Assembly: GCA_035546935.1 (NCBI GenBank)
Contig: DASZVP010000002.1
Location: forward strand, 248,001 to 312,000
Direction: 5' to 3'
DNA from: DASZVP01 sp035546935
GTDB lineage: Bacteria > Patescibacteriota > Saccharimonadia > Saccharimonadales > UBA4665
DNA: 64,000 nucleotides
Program-made: the position numbers and the translations under genes
Notes under the pieces: model-generated
Database searches by the model: none
The model's input: the letters and a program-made list of their open reading frames with translations, nothing else
What the model was told of the DNA's origin: nothing
Shown here: positions 33,525 through 43,985 of the stretch, piece after piece
How positions within the stretch are numbered: the first letter of the stretch is position 1
How the letters are laid out: each line of letters opens with the position of its first letter

Positions 33525-35306
33525 ATGCGACTGCGACTTTTGCGGCTGCGGTGGCACCGGCGTCTGCGTAAAGGTCAACGCCAGGTCGAAGATCTCAGCC
33601 AACTAACCGAAGAGGGCATTGAGCGCCATCTGTTCAAGCGCTTCAGCCGGTTGGCGCCTGTTCGACGCTTTGTTTTAGGCTGGATGGGGCTGCTGATACT
33701 GCTTATTGCGGCCGTGCTGCTTCAAACCATTAGGCTAAGTGGCTACTTCCAAAAGCTGCAACCTGTACCGGGCGGTATTTACAACGAAGGCATCTTGGGT
33801 ACCTTTACCACGGCTAATCCACTGTATGCCACCAACGATGTCGACAGCAGCGTGGCCCGCCTGATGTTTGCCGGACTATTGACATATAACGAACAAAACC
33901 AGCTGGTTGGCGATCTGGCTAGCAGTTGGCAGACTAACTCAACCGGCAACGTCTATACGGTGCATCTTAAGCCTGGCTTAACTTGGCAGGACGGCCAGCC
34001 GCTGACCAGCGCGGATGTGGTCTTTACATTCCAAACGATTCAAAACCCTGATGCTAAATCGCCGCTGCAAAACAGTTGGAGCGGCGTAACCATTACTGCA
34101 CCTGACTCGCAAACAGTGGTTTTTGCGCTCACAGACCCCTTAGCATCTTTCCCGTACAACTTGACCACCGGCATTGTACCCAAGCACCTGCTTGATAAAA
34201 TTCTGCCGTCAGATTTGCGTTCAGCAGACTTTAATACCGTCAACCCTGTCGGTGCGGGTCCTTTTGCCTGGCAGGCCCTGCAAGTCGCGGGCACAGATCC
34301 TTCAAATGCCCAGGAACAGGTCTCGCTGACGGCTTTTAAAGGCTATCAGGCTGGACCGCCCAAATTGCAGGCAATGGTGGTACACGCTTATGCTGACCAA
34401 AACGAGCTGGAACGCGCCTTTAAAAGCCGTCAGCTCGACGGATTGGAGGGCTTGAATGGCGTGCCCGCCAGCCTCCGCGGCGACAAGGCGATGCAGGTTC
34501 ACAGCCCGCTACTGACGGCCGCCAATATGGTGTTTTTCAAAACCAGCACCGGGGTACTAAGCGATGCTAAGGTTCGACAAGCACTGGTGCAGGGAGCTAA
34601 CGTCCCAGCCATCATTAATTCGCTGGACTACTCGACGCACGCTGTTAACGAGCCGCTACTTACCAACCAGTTGGGTTACAACCCGGCCTACAAACAGGCC
34701 GGTTACAACCTCGCTGCCGCTAAACAGACTCTAGACCAGGACGGCTGGACAGTTACAGCCCACGGGCCGCGCGCCAAGGCCGGCCAACAGTTGAAGTTTA
34801 CTTTAACCGCGGCCGACACACCCGAAGCACGCCAAGTAACCAAGCAGCTGCAGCGCGACTGGCACGCCCTGGGTGTTAACATGCAGCTAAATTTGCTGAA
34901 CGCGGATGATTTTCAGTCGGCACTGACCTCGCATCAATTTGACGCCATCTTGTATGGCATCTCCATCGGCGTCGACCCAGACGTCTTTGTTTATTGGGAC
35001 AGCTCGCAAGCCGACCCGCGTTCCACAAATTACCTTAATCTGTCTGCCTACAAGAACCCCGGAGTGGATGTGGCGGTTGAAGGTGGCCGCACTCGTATCG
35101 ATCCGGCGCTGCGCGTGATCAAATATCAACCGCTGCTGCAGGCCTGGTCACAAGATAATCCAGCCCTCGGTCTGTATCAACCGCGACTGCTTTACCTTAC
35201 TAACGGATCGGTCGCCGGTCTGCATGACCATGCTATTAATACTGCCACCGACCGTTTTGACAATGTCGTCAACTGGGAAATTCGCCAAGCCAAAGTTACC
35301 TACTAA
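33525..35306 (+). CDS. Membrane-anchored peptide-binding protein (SBP family 5)
   Basis: 593 residues from ATG 33525 (a TTG at 33501 inside secG is less likely). A basic cytoplasmic N-terminus of about 50 residues and a membrane helix (FVLGWMGLLILLIAAVLLQT) replace the usual lipoprotein signal. The rest is an oligopeptide/nickel-binding fold: ANPLYATNDVDSSVARLMFAG, the YTVHLKPGLTWQDGQPLTSA DVVFTF region, a KVRQAL helix and SHQFDAILYGISIGVDPDVF near the C-terminus. No permease or ATPase gene is adjacent. Peptide capture for import is the likely role, fitting an amino-acid auxotroph. Confidence 0.9.
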   Translation: MRLRLLRLRWHRRLRKGQRQVEDLSQLTEEGIERHLFKRFSRLAPVRRFVLGWMGLLILLIAAVLLQTIRLSGYFQKLQPVPGGIYNEGILGTFTTANPLYATNDVDSSVARLMFAGLLTYNEQNQLVGDLASSWQTNSTGNVYTVHLKPGLTWQDGQPLTSADVVFTFQTIQNPDAKSPLQNSWSGVTITAPDSQTVVFALTDPLASFPYNLTTGIVPKHLLDKILPSDLRSADFNTVNPVGAGPFAWQALQVAGTDPSNAQEQVSLTAFKGYQAGPPKLQAMVVHAYADQNELERAFKSRQLDGLEGLNGVPASLRGDKAMQVHSPLLTAANMVFFKTSTGVLSDAKVRQALVQGANVPAIINSLDYSTHAVNEPLLTNQLGYNPAYKQAGYNLAAAKQTLDQDGWTVTAHGPRAKAGQQLKFTLTAADTPEARQVTKQLQRDWHALGVNMQLNLLNADDFQSALTSHQFDAILYGISIGVDPDVFVYWDSSQADPRSTNYLNLSAYKNPGVDVAVEGGRTRIDPALRVIKYQPLLQAWSQDNPALGLYQPRLLYLTNGSVAGLHDHAINTATDRFDNVVNWEIRQAKVTY

Positions 35307-35356
35307 CGCTTGAGTTTTTGGCGTAAAACAGATACCATATGATGGTCTTTTGAAGC

Positions 35357-35443
35357 GGGGATGTGGCGGAATTGGTAGACGCGCTAGCTTCAGGAGCTAG
35401 TGAGCTTCGGTTCGTGGAGGTTCAAGTCCTCTCATCCCCACCA
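35357..35443 (+). tRNA. tRNA-Leu(CAG)
   Basis: Acceptor GGGGATG pairs with CATCCCC; D arm GCGGAATTGGTAGACGC; anticodon loop TTCAGGA with CAG at 35391-35393; long class II variable arm; T loop TTCAAGT; A73 and an encoded CCA at 35441-35443. Confidence 0.95.
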
Positions 35444-35472
35444 TTGACATTATTAGGATAATAGGTTATAAT
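35444..35472 (+). promoter_or_regulatory. Consensus sigma-70 promoter
   Basis: TTGACA at 35444-35449, 17-base spacer, TATAAT at 35467-35472: a full consensus match, starting one base after the tRNA-Leu CCA. It drives the small protein at 35483, whose ATG is 10 bases after the -10. Confidence 0.75.
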
Positions 35473-35482
35473 ACTCAAGATT

Positions 35483-35719
35483 ATGTCAGTTGAAAAGCGA
35501 AGCACATTTGGTGAAGCAGCCTTAGTTGCGACTGTTGTGGCTGCAGTTGTTGGCCCTTTGGCCGTAGTGCACGAAGCTACAAAGCCGGGGAACGATACCA
35601 GCATTCAAGTGCCTAACAACAACTACACACCAGCACCTCAGCCTCTGACTGCCTGCGGCCCACAAAGTCCTGAGTGTGCGACACCAGCGCCTTCGCCAAC
35701 CTCGACTACTCTTTACTAG
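35483..35719 (+). CDS. Small membrane-anchored protein
   Basis: 78 residues. A short charged N-terminus, one hydrophobic segment (AALVATVVAAVVGPLAVVH, about 12-30), then a polar extracytoplasmic tail rich in Pro, Thr, Ser and Asn with two cysteines (TACGPQSPECATPAP). No family recognised. It has the only full-consensus promoter in the window and a predicted leader of about 4 bases, so it may be abundant. A stand-alone gene between tRNA-Leu and the flavoprotein. Confidence 0.6.
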   Translation: MSVEKRSTFGEAALVATVVAAVVGPLAVVHEATKPGNDTSIQVPNNNYTPAPQPLTACGPQSPECATPAPSPTSTTLY

Positions 35720-35781
35720 CCAACCATAAGCGGCGCTAGGTCGTTTGTGGTATCATAGCTGCTAGGGTAATACAGAGATAA

Positions 35782-37416
35782 ATGAGTAAAGTTGCGCATT
35801 ATTTGCAGGAGCATTTAGTTGGCGAAGTGATGACGGGAACCGACGCCCGCCGTTATTTTGCTACGGATGCCAGTATTTTTGTAAAGCCGCCAGCACTGGT
35901 GGTTTATCCACGCAACGAAAATGACGTTCGCAAGACTGCCCGTTTTAGCTGGCAGCTGGCTGAGCGCGGCCGGGTTATTCCAATTACGTCGCGCGGTTCA
36001 GGTACTGACCAGACCGGCGCAGCCATTGGCGAAGGCATAATGCTGGTTTTTCCGGCTCACATGAACCGTATCTTGGAGCTCGACACCAAAAATAACACCG
36101 TAACTGTTGAGCCGGGCATTAATTATGCCAAGCTGCAGCAAACGCTACACACACACGGGCGCTTCTTGCCGCCGTATCCGGCCTCGGCCGAATATTCGAC
36201 TATTGGCGGCGCCATTGGCAACAATGCCAGCGGCGAAAAAACAATTAAATACGGCGACACCCGACCTTATGTTCAAAGCTTGCGCGTGGTGCTGGCCAAC
36301 GGCGAAGTCATTGAAACCAAGCGACTCAACAAGCGTGAGCTCAGCAAAAAGCTTGGTCTGGCCACCTTTGAAGGTGAAATTTATCGTTCAATTGACACTT
36401 TGCTGGAAGAGCAGCGCGAACTCATCGAGCGCACACGGCTGCCTGTAACCAAAAACAACGCCGGCTATGATTTGTTAGACATCCGCAAAAAAGACGGCAG
36501 CTTTGACCTGACGCCGCTGATTGTTGGCAGCCAGGGCACGCTGGGCATTGTGACAGAGGCCGTCATGGAAACAGAGGCACATAACCCGCAAACCACGCTG
36601 ATGCTGGCCACTTTTGACAGCTTAGAGCACACTCAAGCTGCAGTCCTGAACCTGCGGGAACTCAGCGACAGCCCCAGTGTTTTGGAATTAATCGACGGTA
36701 ATTTATTGGAGCGCGTGCAAGCTCAAAACCCGAACTTTTTGTCTGAAGTTTTAAAGCCGCCGTTCCCGCAAACGGTTCTATTAATTGAGTTTGATAATGC
36801 GGCAAAAGATCAGAAAAAGGCCGTCAAGCGGGCAGAAAAAATCCTGCAGCAATATGCCAGCAGCCAGCAAACCGCCACCGAGCCCGACGGGCAACAGCTG
36901 CTTTGGAAGGTTCGACAGGCTTCCAGCGCTGTGTTGGCTCACAACGAGGGCCTGGTCAAGGCTGTGCCGGTGATTAATGATGTGGCAGTGCCGCCGGATC
37001 AGCTGCGCCCATACATGGAAAATACCCAAAAGCTGATGCAGGCTGCCGGACTGCCAGTCGCAATTTGGGGTCATGCCGGAGACGGCAACTTCCACGTGCA
37101 GCCGCAGCTCAATTTGGGGCAGGTAGGCGATCGCCAAAAGGCCTTCCGCTTAATTGAAGAATATTACCGCATGGTGGTTGGCTTGGGCGGTACGATTGCT
37201 GCCGAAGCTGGTGATGGCCGCATGAATGCGCCTTACCTGGAAGCGTTATACGGCCCTGAAATTTACGCTATTTTGCAAAAAGTGAAGCAAATATTTGACC
37301 CTTATGGCACGCTCAACCCGGGCGTTAAGTTTGGCAGCTCAATCGATGATCTCAAGGCCCAAATTCGCACCGATTTTGGCCTGAACCACATTTACGACCA
37401 CTTGCCCCGCAGCTAA
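35782..37416 (+). CDS. FAD-linked oxidase, D-lactate-dehydrogenase/GlcD type
   Basis: 544 residues. FAD_binding_4 domain with ITSRGSGTDQTGAAIGEG (pyrophosphate loop, about 73-90), STIGGAIGNNASGEK and NAGYDLLD, SQGTLGIVTEA; the C-terminal FAD-oxidase domain has WGHAGDGNFHVQPQL and FDPYGTLNPGVKFG. Family members oxidise D-lactate, glycolate or 2-hydroxyglutarate. No Cys-rich Fe-S partner is fused or adjacent. In a fermentative symbiont, lactate conversion with an unknown acceptor is a fair inference. A TGGTATCAT extended -10 lies about 25 bases upstream. Confidence 0.9.
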   Translation: MSKVAHYLQEHLVGEVMTGTDARRYFATDASIFVKPPALVVYPRNENDVRKTARFSWQLAERGRVIPITSRGSGTDQTGAAIGEGIMLVFPAHMNRILELDTKNNTVTVEPGINYAKLQQTLHTHGRFLPPYPASAEYSTIGGAIGNNASGEKTIKYGDTRPYVQSLRVVLANGEVIETKRLNKRELSKKLGLATFEGEIYRSIDTLLEEQRELIERTRLPVTKNNAGYDLLDIRKKDGSFDLTPLIVGSQGTLGIVTEAVMETEAHNPQTTLMLATFDSLEHTQAAVLNLRELSDSPSVLELIDGNLLERVQAQNPNFLSEVLKPPFPQTVLLIEFDNAAKDQKKAVKRAEKILQQYASSQQTATEPDGQQLLWKVRQASSAVLAHNEGLVKAVPVINDVAVPPDQLRPYMENTQKLMQAAGLPVAIWGHAGDGNFHVQPQLNLGQVGDRQKAFRLIEEYYRMVVGLGGTIAAEAGDGRMNAPYLEALYGPEIYAILQKVKQIFDPYGTLNPGVKFGSSIDDLKAQIRTDFGLNHIYDHLPRS

Positions 37417-37461
37417 TCTTGAGTTTTCGGCCCAAAACAGATAAGATTAGACGGTTATTCC

Positions 37462-37548
37462 GGGGACGTGGCGGAATTGGTAGACGCGCTACCTTGAGGT
37501 GGTAGTGGGAGCAATCCTGTGGAGGTTCAAGTCCTCTCGTCCCCACCA
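37462..37548 (+). tRNA. tRNA-Leu(GAG)
   Basis: Acceptor GGGGACG/CGTCCCC, anticodon loop TTGAGGT with GAG at 37496-37498, long variable arm, T loop TTCAAGT, A73 and encoded CCA at 37546-37548. Confidence 0.95.
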
Positions 37549-37560
37549 CAGTAGTGTAAG

Positions 37561-37611
37561 GGCGCCGAAGCATCGGCGCTTCCGTGGCAAAATTTCACCC
37601 CGTGAAATTTT
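37561..37611 (+). repeat. tRNA-linked double-hairpin repeat, copy A
   Basis: First hairpin: GCGCCGA, loop AGCA, TCGGCGC (37562-37579). Second hairpin: a 10-base-pair stem 37589-37598 with 37602-37611 around loop CCC. The second stem ends exactly one base before tRNA-Val. Copies B and C near 55.2 kb share the first hairpin almost exactly but have different, still perfectly paired second stems. Confidence 0.75.
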
Positions 37612-37688
37612 GGGTGATTAGCTCAGTTGGCTAGAGCACCTCGTTTACACCGAGGGGGTCGGGGGTTCGAATCCCTCATCACCCACCA
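37612..37688 (+). tRNA. tRNA-Val(TAC)
   Basis: Acceptor GGGTGAT/ATCACCC, D loop with GG, anticodon stem CCTCG/CGAGG around TTTACAC (anticodon TAC), T loop TTCGAAT, A73 and encoded CCA at 37686-37688. It starts directly after repeat copy A and ends 6 bases from the convergent carboxypeptidase gene. Confidence 0.96.
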
Positions 37689-37694
37689 TTCTGA

Positions 37695-38987
37695 TTACTT
37701 TAATGGGTGTGTTAATCGCCACCAAACGGTTGGTTTAGTCGGTGTACCGTCCAGCTTAATCGAAACCTGTTGTTGATTGCTGACCAATGAAGGCTTGATG
37801 GTTAAATTGCCAACCGGCTCGCCAGACTTGGCTGTGGCCTGAATCGGCTGTAGCTTAACGACAGCACGCAAGTCGCTGCCATTCCAGACAGTGGTGTTCA
37901 AGCCGCTGCTGAGGCTGGCGGACAGCTGTCCGCCCCAAGGTTGGCGGTATTGGCCGACAATGTCTCCGCCCTGCACGGCTGTGATGGTGGCGAAGTTGTG
38001 CTCAGCAGATTCAATTAAGATTTTGCTGTCGTGCAAGGCCTGGAACAGACTGGAAGAGCCGAGGATAGCAGTAATGATAACCGGTTGGTGGCCGCTGACC
38101 TGCGGCTGCGCGGCACCGAGAAAGACGCCGGGATCCTGATCGTTATTGCCGGTTTTAATGCCGATTATACTGTCGACGCCCAGCAGCTGATTAACATTGC
38201 CAATAGTGCCCACATTGGGAATGCTGTCTGCCGAAGCTTGGCCGACAATCTGTTTGAGAGTTGGGTTTTGCATCACGAGCTGGCCAATTTTTACCAGATC
38301 AGTGGCTGTGCTGGTGCTGTCAGGTAGTAAGCCGCTGGCGTCAGCTCCGACGTGCGTTTGCGATAAACCGTGGTGCTTAAGATAACTGTTGGCGTAATTG
38401 CTGTAAGCATCAAGTGAGCCAAAAGCCCATTTAGCGAGGCTATCAGCAATATTATTGGCCGAAGGCAATAGCATGGCCTGCAGAGCTTGGTACTCGCTGA
38501 TTTGCTCGCCTACGGCGACCGGCACCACTGAACCGCCCACGGCGACATAACTCTGATAATAAGCCAAGTCATCGGCGTGCAAAGTTAAAACGGGACCGCT
38601 CAAATCAGATGTTAGAGGTTTCTGTTGCAAGACGCACAGCGCGGTTATGAGTTTAGCCGTGCTTGCCATGGCCACGGGCTGAGCCGGGCCGTTGGTTTGT
38701 ATATTGGCATCACCCATCACGCCAACGGCGGCCTGGCCCTTGGCGGGCCAACTAAAATTGCCGCTGGGCGTGCCGATCTGCAGGCTGATTTCGGCCTTAG
38801 CTGGCAGCAATGCGGGTAGAGGCTGTTTGAGTGCCCACCATGAATAACCTGCGGCCGCTAAAATTAGCAGAGCCAAAGTCAGCCAGAAAGCCTGCCAGCG
38901 GCTGCGTTTTTTACGCGGCGGTGGCGGCAAACCCAACTTGGCCCGAGTGGCGTGGCCGGCATCGGCATTTTTAGCTTTTAAGCGCAT
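37695..38987 (-). CDS. D-alanyl-D-alanine carboxypeptidase-like (peptidase S11)
   Basis: 430 residues. Basic, Pro-rich cytoplasmic start, membrane helix (FWLTLALLILAAAGYSWWAL, about 34-53), then a serine-peptidase domain with the three penicillin-binding motifs: SxxK in MASTAKLITA, SxN in LPSANNIADS and KTG in IGIKTGNNDQ. A C-terminal beta domain follows. Such enzymes trim the terminal D-Ala from peptidoglycan stem peptides. On the minus strand TATCAT (38999 to 38994) is exactly 6 bases before the ATG, another predicted leaderless gene. Between VGVM and SxxK the domain is shorter than in typical PBP5. Confidence 0.88.
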   Translation of the reverse strand: MRLKAKNADAGHATRAKLGLPPPPRKKRSRWQAFWLTLALLILAAAGYSWWALKQPLPALLPAKAEISLQIGTPSGNFSWPAKGQAAVGVMGDANIQTNGPAQPVAMASTAKLITALCVLQQKPLTSDLSGPVLTLHADDLAYYQSYVAVGGSVVPVAVGEQISEYQALQAMLLPSANNIADSLAKWAFGSLDAYSNYANSYLKHHGLSQTHVGADASGLLPDSTSTATDLVKIGQLVMQNPTLKQIVGQASADSIPNVGTIGNVNQLLGVDSIIGIKTGNNDQDPGVFLGAAQPQVSGHQPVIITAILGSSSLFQALHDSKILIESAEHNFATITAVQGGDIVGQYRQPWGGQLSASLSSGLNTTVWNGSDLRAVVKLQPIQATAKSGEPVGNLTIKPSLVSNQQQVSIKLDGTPTKPTVWWRLTHPLK

Positions 38988-39052
38988 AAATCTATGATAC
39001 AGCCAGCTCGCAGCTGTTGTATAATAAAAACGTAAACGATAAGGAGGCTTAA

Positions 39053-39619
39053 GTGACCGTATTAATCATCGTGATTGCCGTTATTGTTGTCATTGGTTTA
39101 GTTCTGACTGCAATGTACAACGGCTTGGTACGCCTCAATCAGCAAGCCACCGAAGCTTGGAGCGATATTACTGTTCAGCTGAAGCGTCGCGCCGATCTTA
39201 TCCCTAATTTGGTTAGCACGGTTCAAGGCTATGCCAAGCACGAAAAATCAATTTTCGAAGATGTTACTGAAGCTCGGGCTAAAACCCTGAGCGCACAAAC
39301 TCCAGGTGATGCAGCCAAAGCCGAGGGCGATTTCCAAAAGACCATGAAAAGCCTGTTCGCCGTCGCCGAAAATTACCCGGACTTGAAGGCTTCAGAGAAT
39401 TTCAAGGAGCTGCAGAGCGAGCTGACTGACACTGAGGACAAAATCCAAGCTTCACGCCGTTTTTACAATGGCGTTGTGCGTGACTTCAACACCAAGCGCA
39501 AGACTTTCCCGACCAACATATTTGCCGGGATGCTCGGATTCAATCAGGACAAAGAGTACTTTGAGGTTGACGGTGCGGAGGGCGCAGCCATACAAGAGCC
39601 AGTGAACGTCAAATTCTAG
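39053..39619 (+). CDS. lemA: LemA family protein
   Basis: 188 residues, GTG start after AAGGAGG and a TATAAT box further upstream. One N-terminal membrane helix (VLIIVIAVIVVIGLVLTAMY) and a cytoplasmic helical bundle with the family sequence YNGLVRLNQQATEAWSDI, QLKRRADLIPNLVSTVQGYA and FYNGVVRDFNTKRKTFP. Adjacent to htpX, the usual LemA partner; the pair is associated with envelope stress or membrane-protein quality control. Confidence 0.95.
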   Translation: MTVLIIVIAVIVVIGLVLTAMYNGLVRLNQQATEAWSDITVQLKRRADLIPNLVSTVQGYAKHEKSIFEDVTEARAKTLSAQTPGDAAKAEGDFQKTMKSLFAVAENYPDLKASENFKELQSELTDTEDKIQASRRFYNGVVRDFNTKRKTFPTNIFAGMLGFNQDKEYFEVDGAEGAAIQEPVNVKF

Positions 39620-39627
39620 CTCCGAAT

Positions 39628-40509
39628 ATGTATTCTGATATAGCAGAAAACAAGCGCAAGACCGTCATAATCATGGCATTATTCATGGTTTTTGTGGCTC
39701 TGATTGTCTGGATCTTTGATAAATACCTAGGTGGTGGTGTCGGCGTCTTTTATGGCGGCCTGATCGGCTCGCTGATTTACGTCATCATCACCTATTACAG
39801 CGGCGCAAAAATGGCCCTGGCAGTCAACCGTGCCCGGGAAATTAAGAAAAAAGATAACCCCCGCCTGTGGCGCATAGTTGAAAATCTGTCGATTACGGAC
39901 GGTCTGCCGATGCCGCGTGTTTACATCATGAACGATCCGGCCCCCAATGCTTTTGCTACGGGCCGTGATCCGAAACATGCTGCAGTGTGTGCCACCTCTG
40001 GCATTTTAGATTTATTAACTGACGATGAGTTGACCGGCGTCATCGCTCACGAACTGGGGCATGTTAAAAATTATGATATTCGCGTGAGTTTGGTGGCTTT
40101 TGCCCTGACCTCAGTTATTTCGTTGATTGCTGACATCATTTTGCGCCTAACCTGGTTTGGCGGTGGCAATCGTGAGCGTGAGAATAACCAGGTGTTTGTG
40201 GTATTGGGCATTGTCGCGGCGATTCTGGCACCAATTGCGGCGACCATGATTCAGCTGGCCGTTTCGCGTCAGCGCGAATACCTGGCCGACGCCACAGGCG
40301 CACTGACCACCCGCTACCCGGAAGGTTTGGCCAGTGCCCTGGAAAAAATCAAAGATAGGGGTAGCGTGGCGCTGCATCAAAACACCGCTACAGCACACCT
40401 GTTTTTCGTTAACCCCCTGAAGGGCCACTCGCTGGCCAATCTGTTCAGCACTCACCCACCTATCGATGAGCGTATTGCGCGCTTGCGCTCCATGAACACC
40501 CACGCTTAA
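39628..40509 (+). CDS. htpX: HtpX-like membrane zinc metalloprotease (M48)
   Basis: 293 residues. Two N-terminal membrane helices, zinc motif VIAHELGHVKNYD (HExxH, about 142-150), two more helices and the third zinc ligand in SRQREYLADATGA. HtpX degrades damaged membrane proteins. 8 bases after lemA. Its TAA stop forms part of the -10 box of the following gene. Confidence 0.95.
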   Translation: MYSDIAENKRKTVIIMALFMVFVALIVWIFDKYLGGGVGVFYGGLIGSLIYVIITYYSGAKMALAVNRAREIKKKDNPRLWRIVENLSITDGLPMPRVYIMNDPAPNAFATGRDPKHAAVCATSGILDLLTDDELTGVIAHELGHVKNYDIRVSLVAFALTSVISLIADIILRLTWFGGGNRERENNQVFVVLGIVAAILAPIAATMIQLAVSRQREYLADATGALTTRYPEGLASALEKIKDRGSVALHQNTATAHLFFVNPLKGHSLANLFSTHPPIDERIARLRSMNTHA

Positions 40510-40518
40510 AATATAGAT

Positions 40519-43474
<2,956 letters not shown>

Positions 43475-43930
43475 ATGCCGCACATTCACGACCAATACGA
43501 CTTTAGCGTAACCGCTTTTATTGTTTACGGTGACCGCGTGCTGCTGGTTGAACACCCACGCTACCAAAAGTGGCTGCCCATCGGGGGGCATATCGAGCTT
43601 AATGAAGACCCGGAAGAAGCGCTGTACCGTGAAATTGCTGAAGAAACTGGGCTGGAGGTCGAAGTCTTGGCCTCTAAACCAGATATTGAATCGTCGGGTA
43701 CTAAATTTATATTAACGCCTAGCTATGTCGATGTTCATGAGGCCAATCTGCCGCACAAACACATTAGCTTTATATATTTTGGGCGCGCCAAGAACGACAG
43801 CATGATTTTGTCGGGCGAACACCTCAACTATAAATGGTTTTCTCTAGATGACGCTGCCGATCCTGCGTACAATCTATCACCGTCTATTAAGTTCTATATC
43901 GAATCGGCCCTGAAGGCCGCCAAGGCTTAG
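43475..43930 (+). CDS. NUDIX hydrolase
   Basis: 151 residues. The ATG directly follows the ligA stop. The Nudix box is complete: GGHIELNEDPEEALYREI then AEETGLEVE. The family hydrolyses nucleoside diphosphates linked to other moieties; this one resembles 8-oxo-dGTP or dNTP-cleaning members by size, but the substrate cannot be read from the sequence. Confidence 0.9.
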   Translation: MPHIHDQYDFSVTAFIVYGDRVLLVEHPRYQKWLPIGGHIELNEDPEEALYREIAEETGLEVEVLASKPDIESSGTKFILTPSYVDVHEANLPHKHISFIYFGRAKNDSMILSGEHLNYKWFSLDDAADPAYNLSPSIKFYIESALKAAKA

Positions 43931-43985
43931 ACCAAAGCGGCCCAACTCCTGTATACTGTAGCTGTAAAAGCATAAACGGAAAAAC

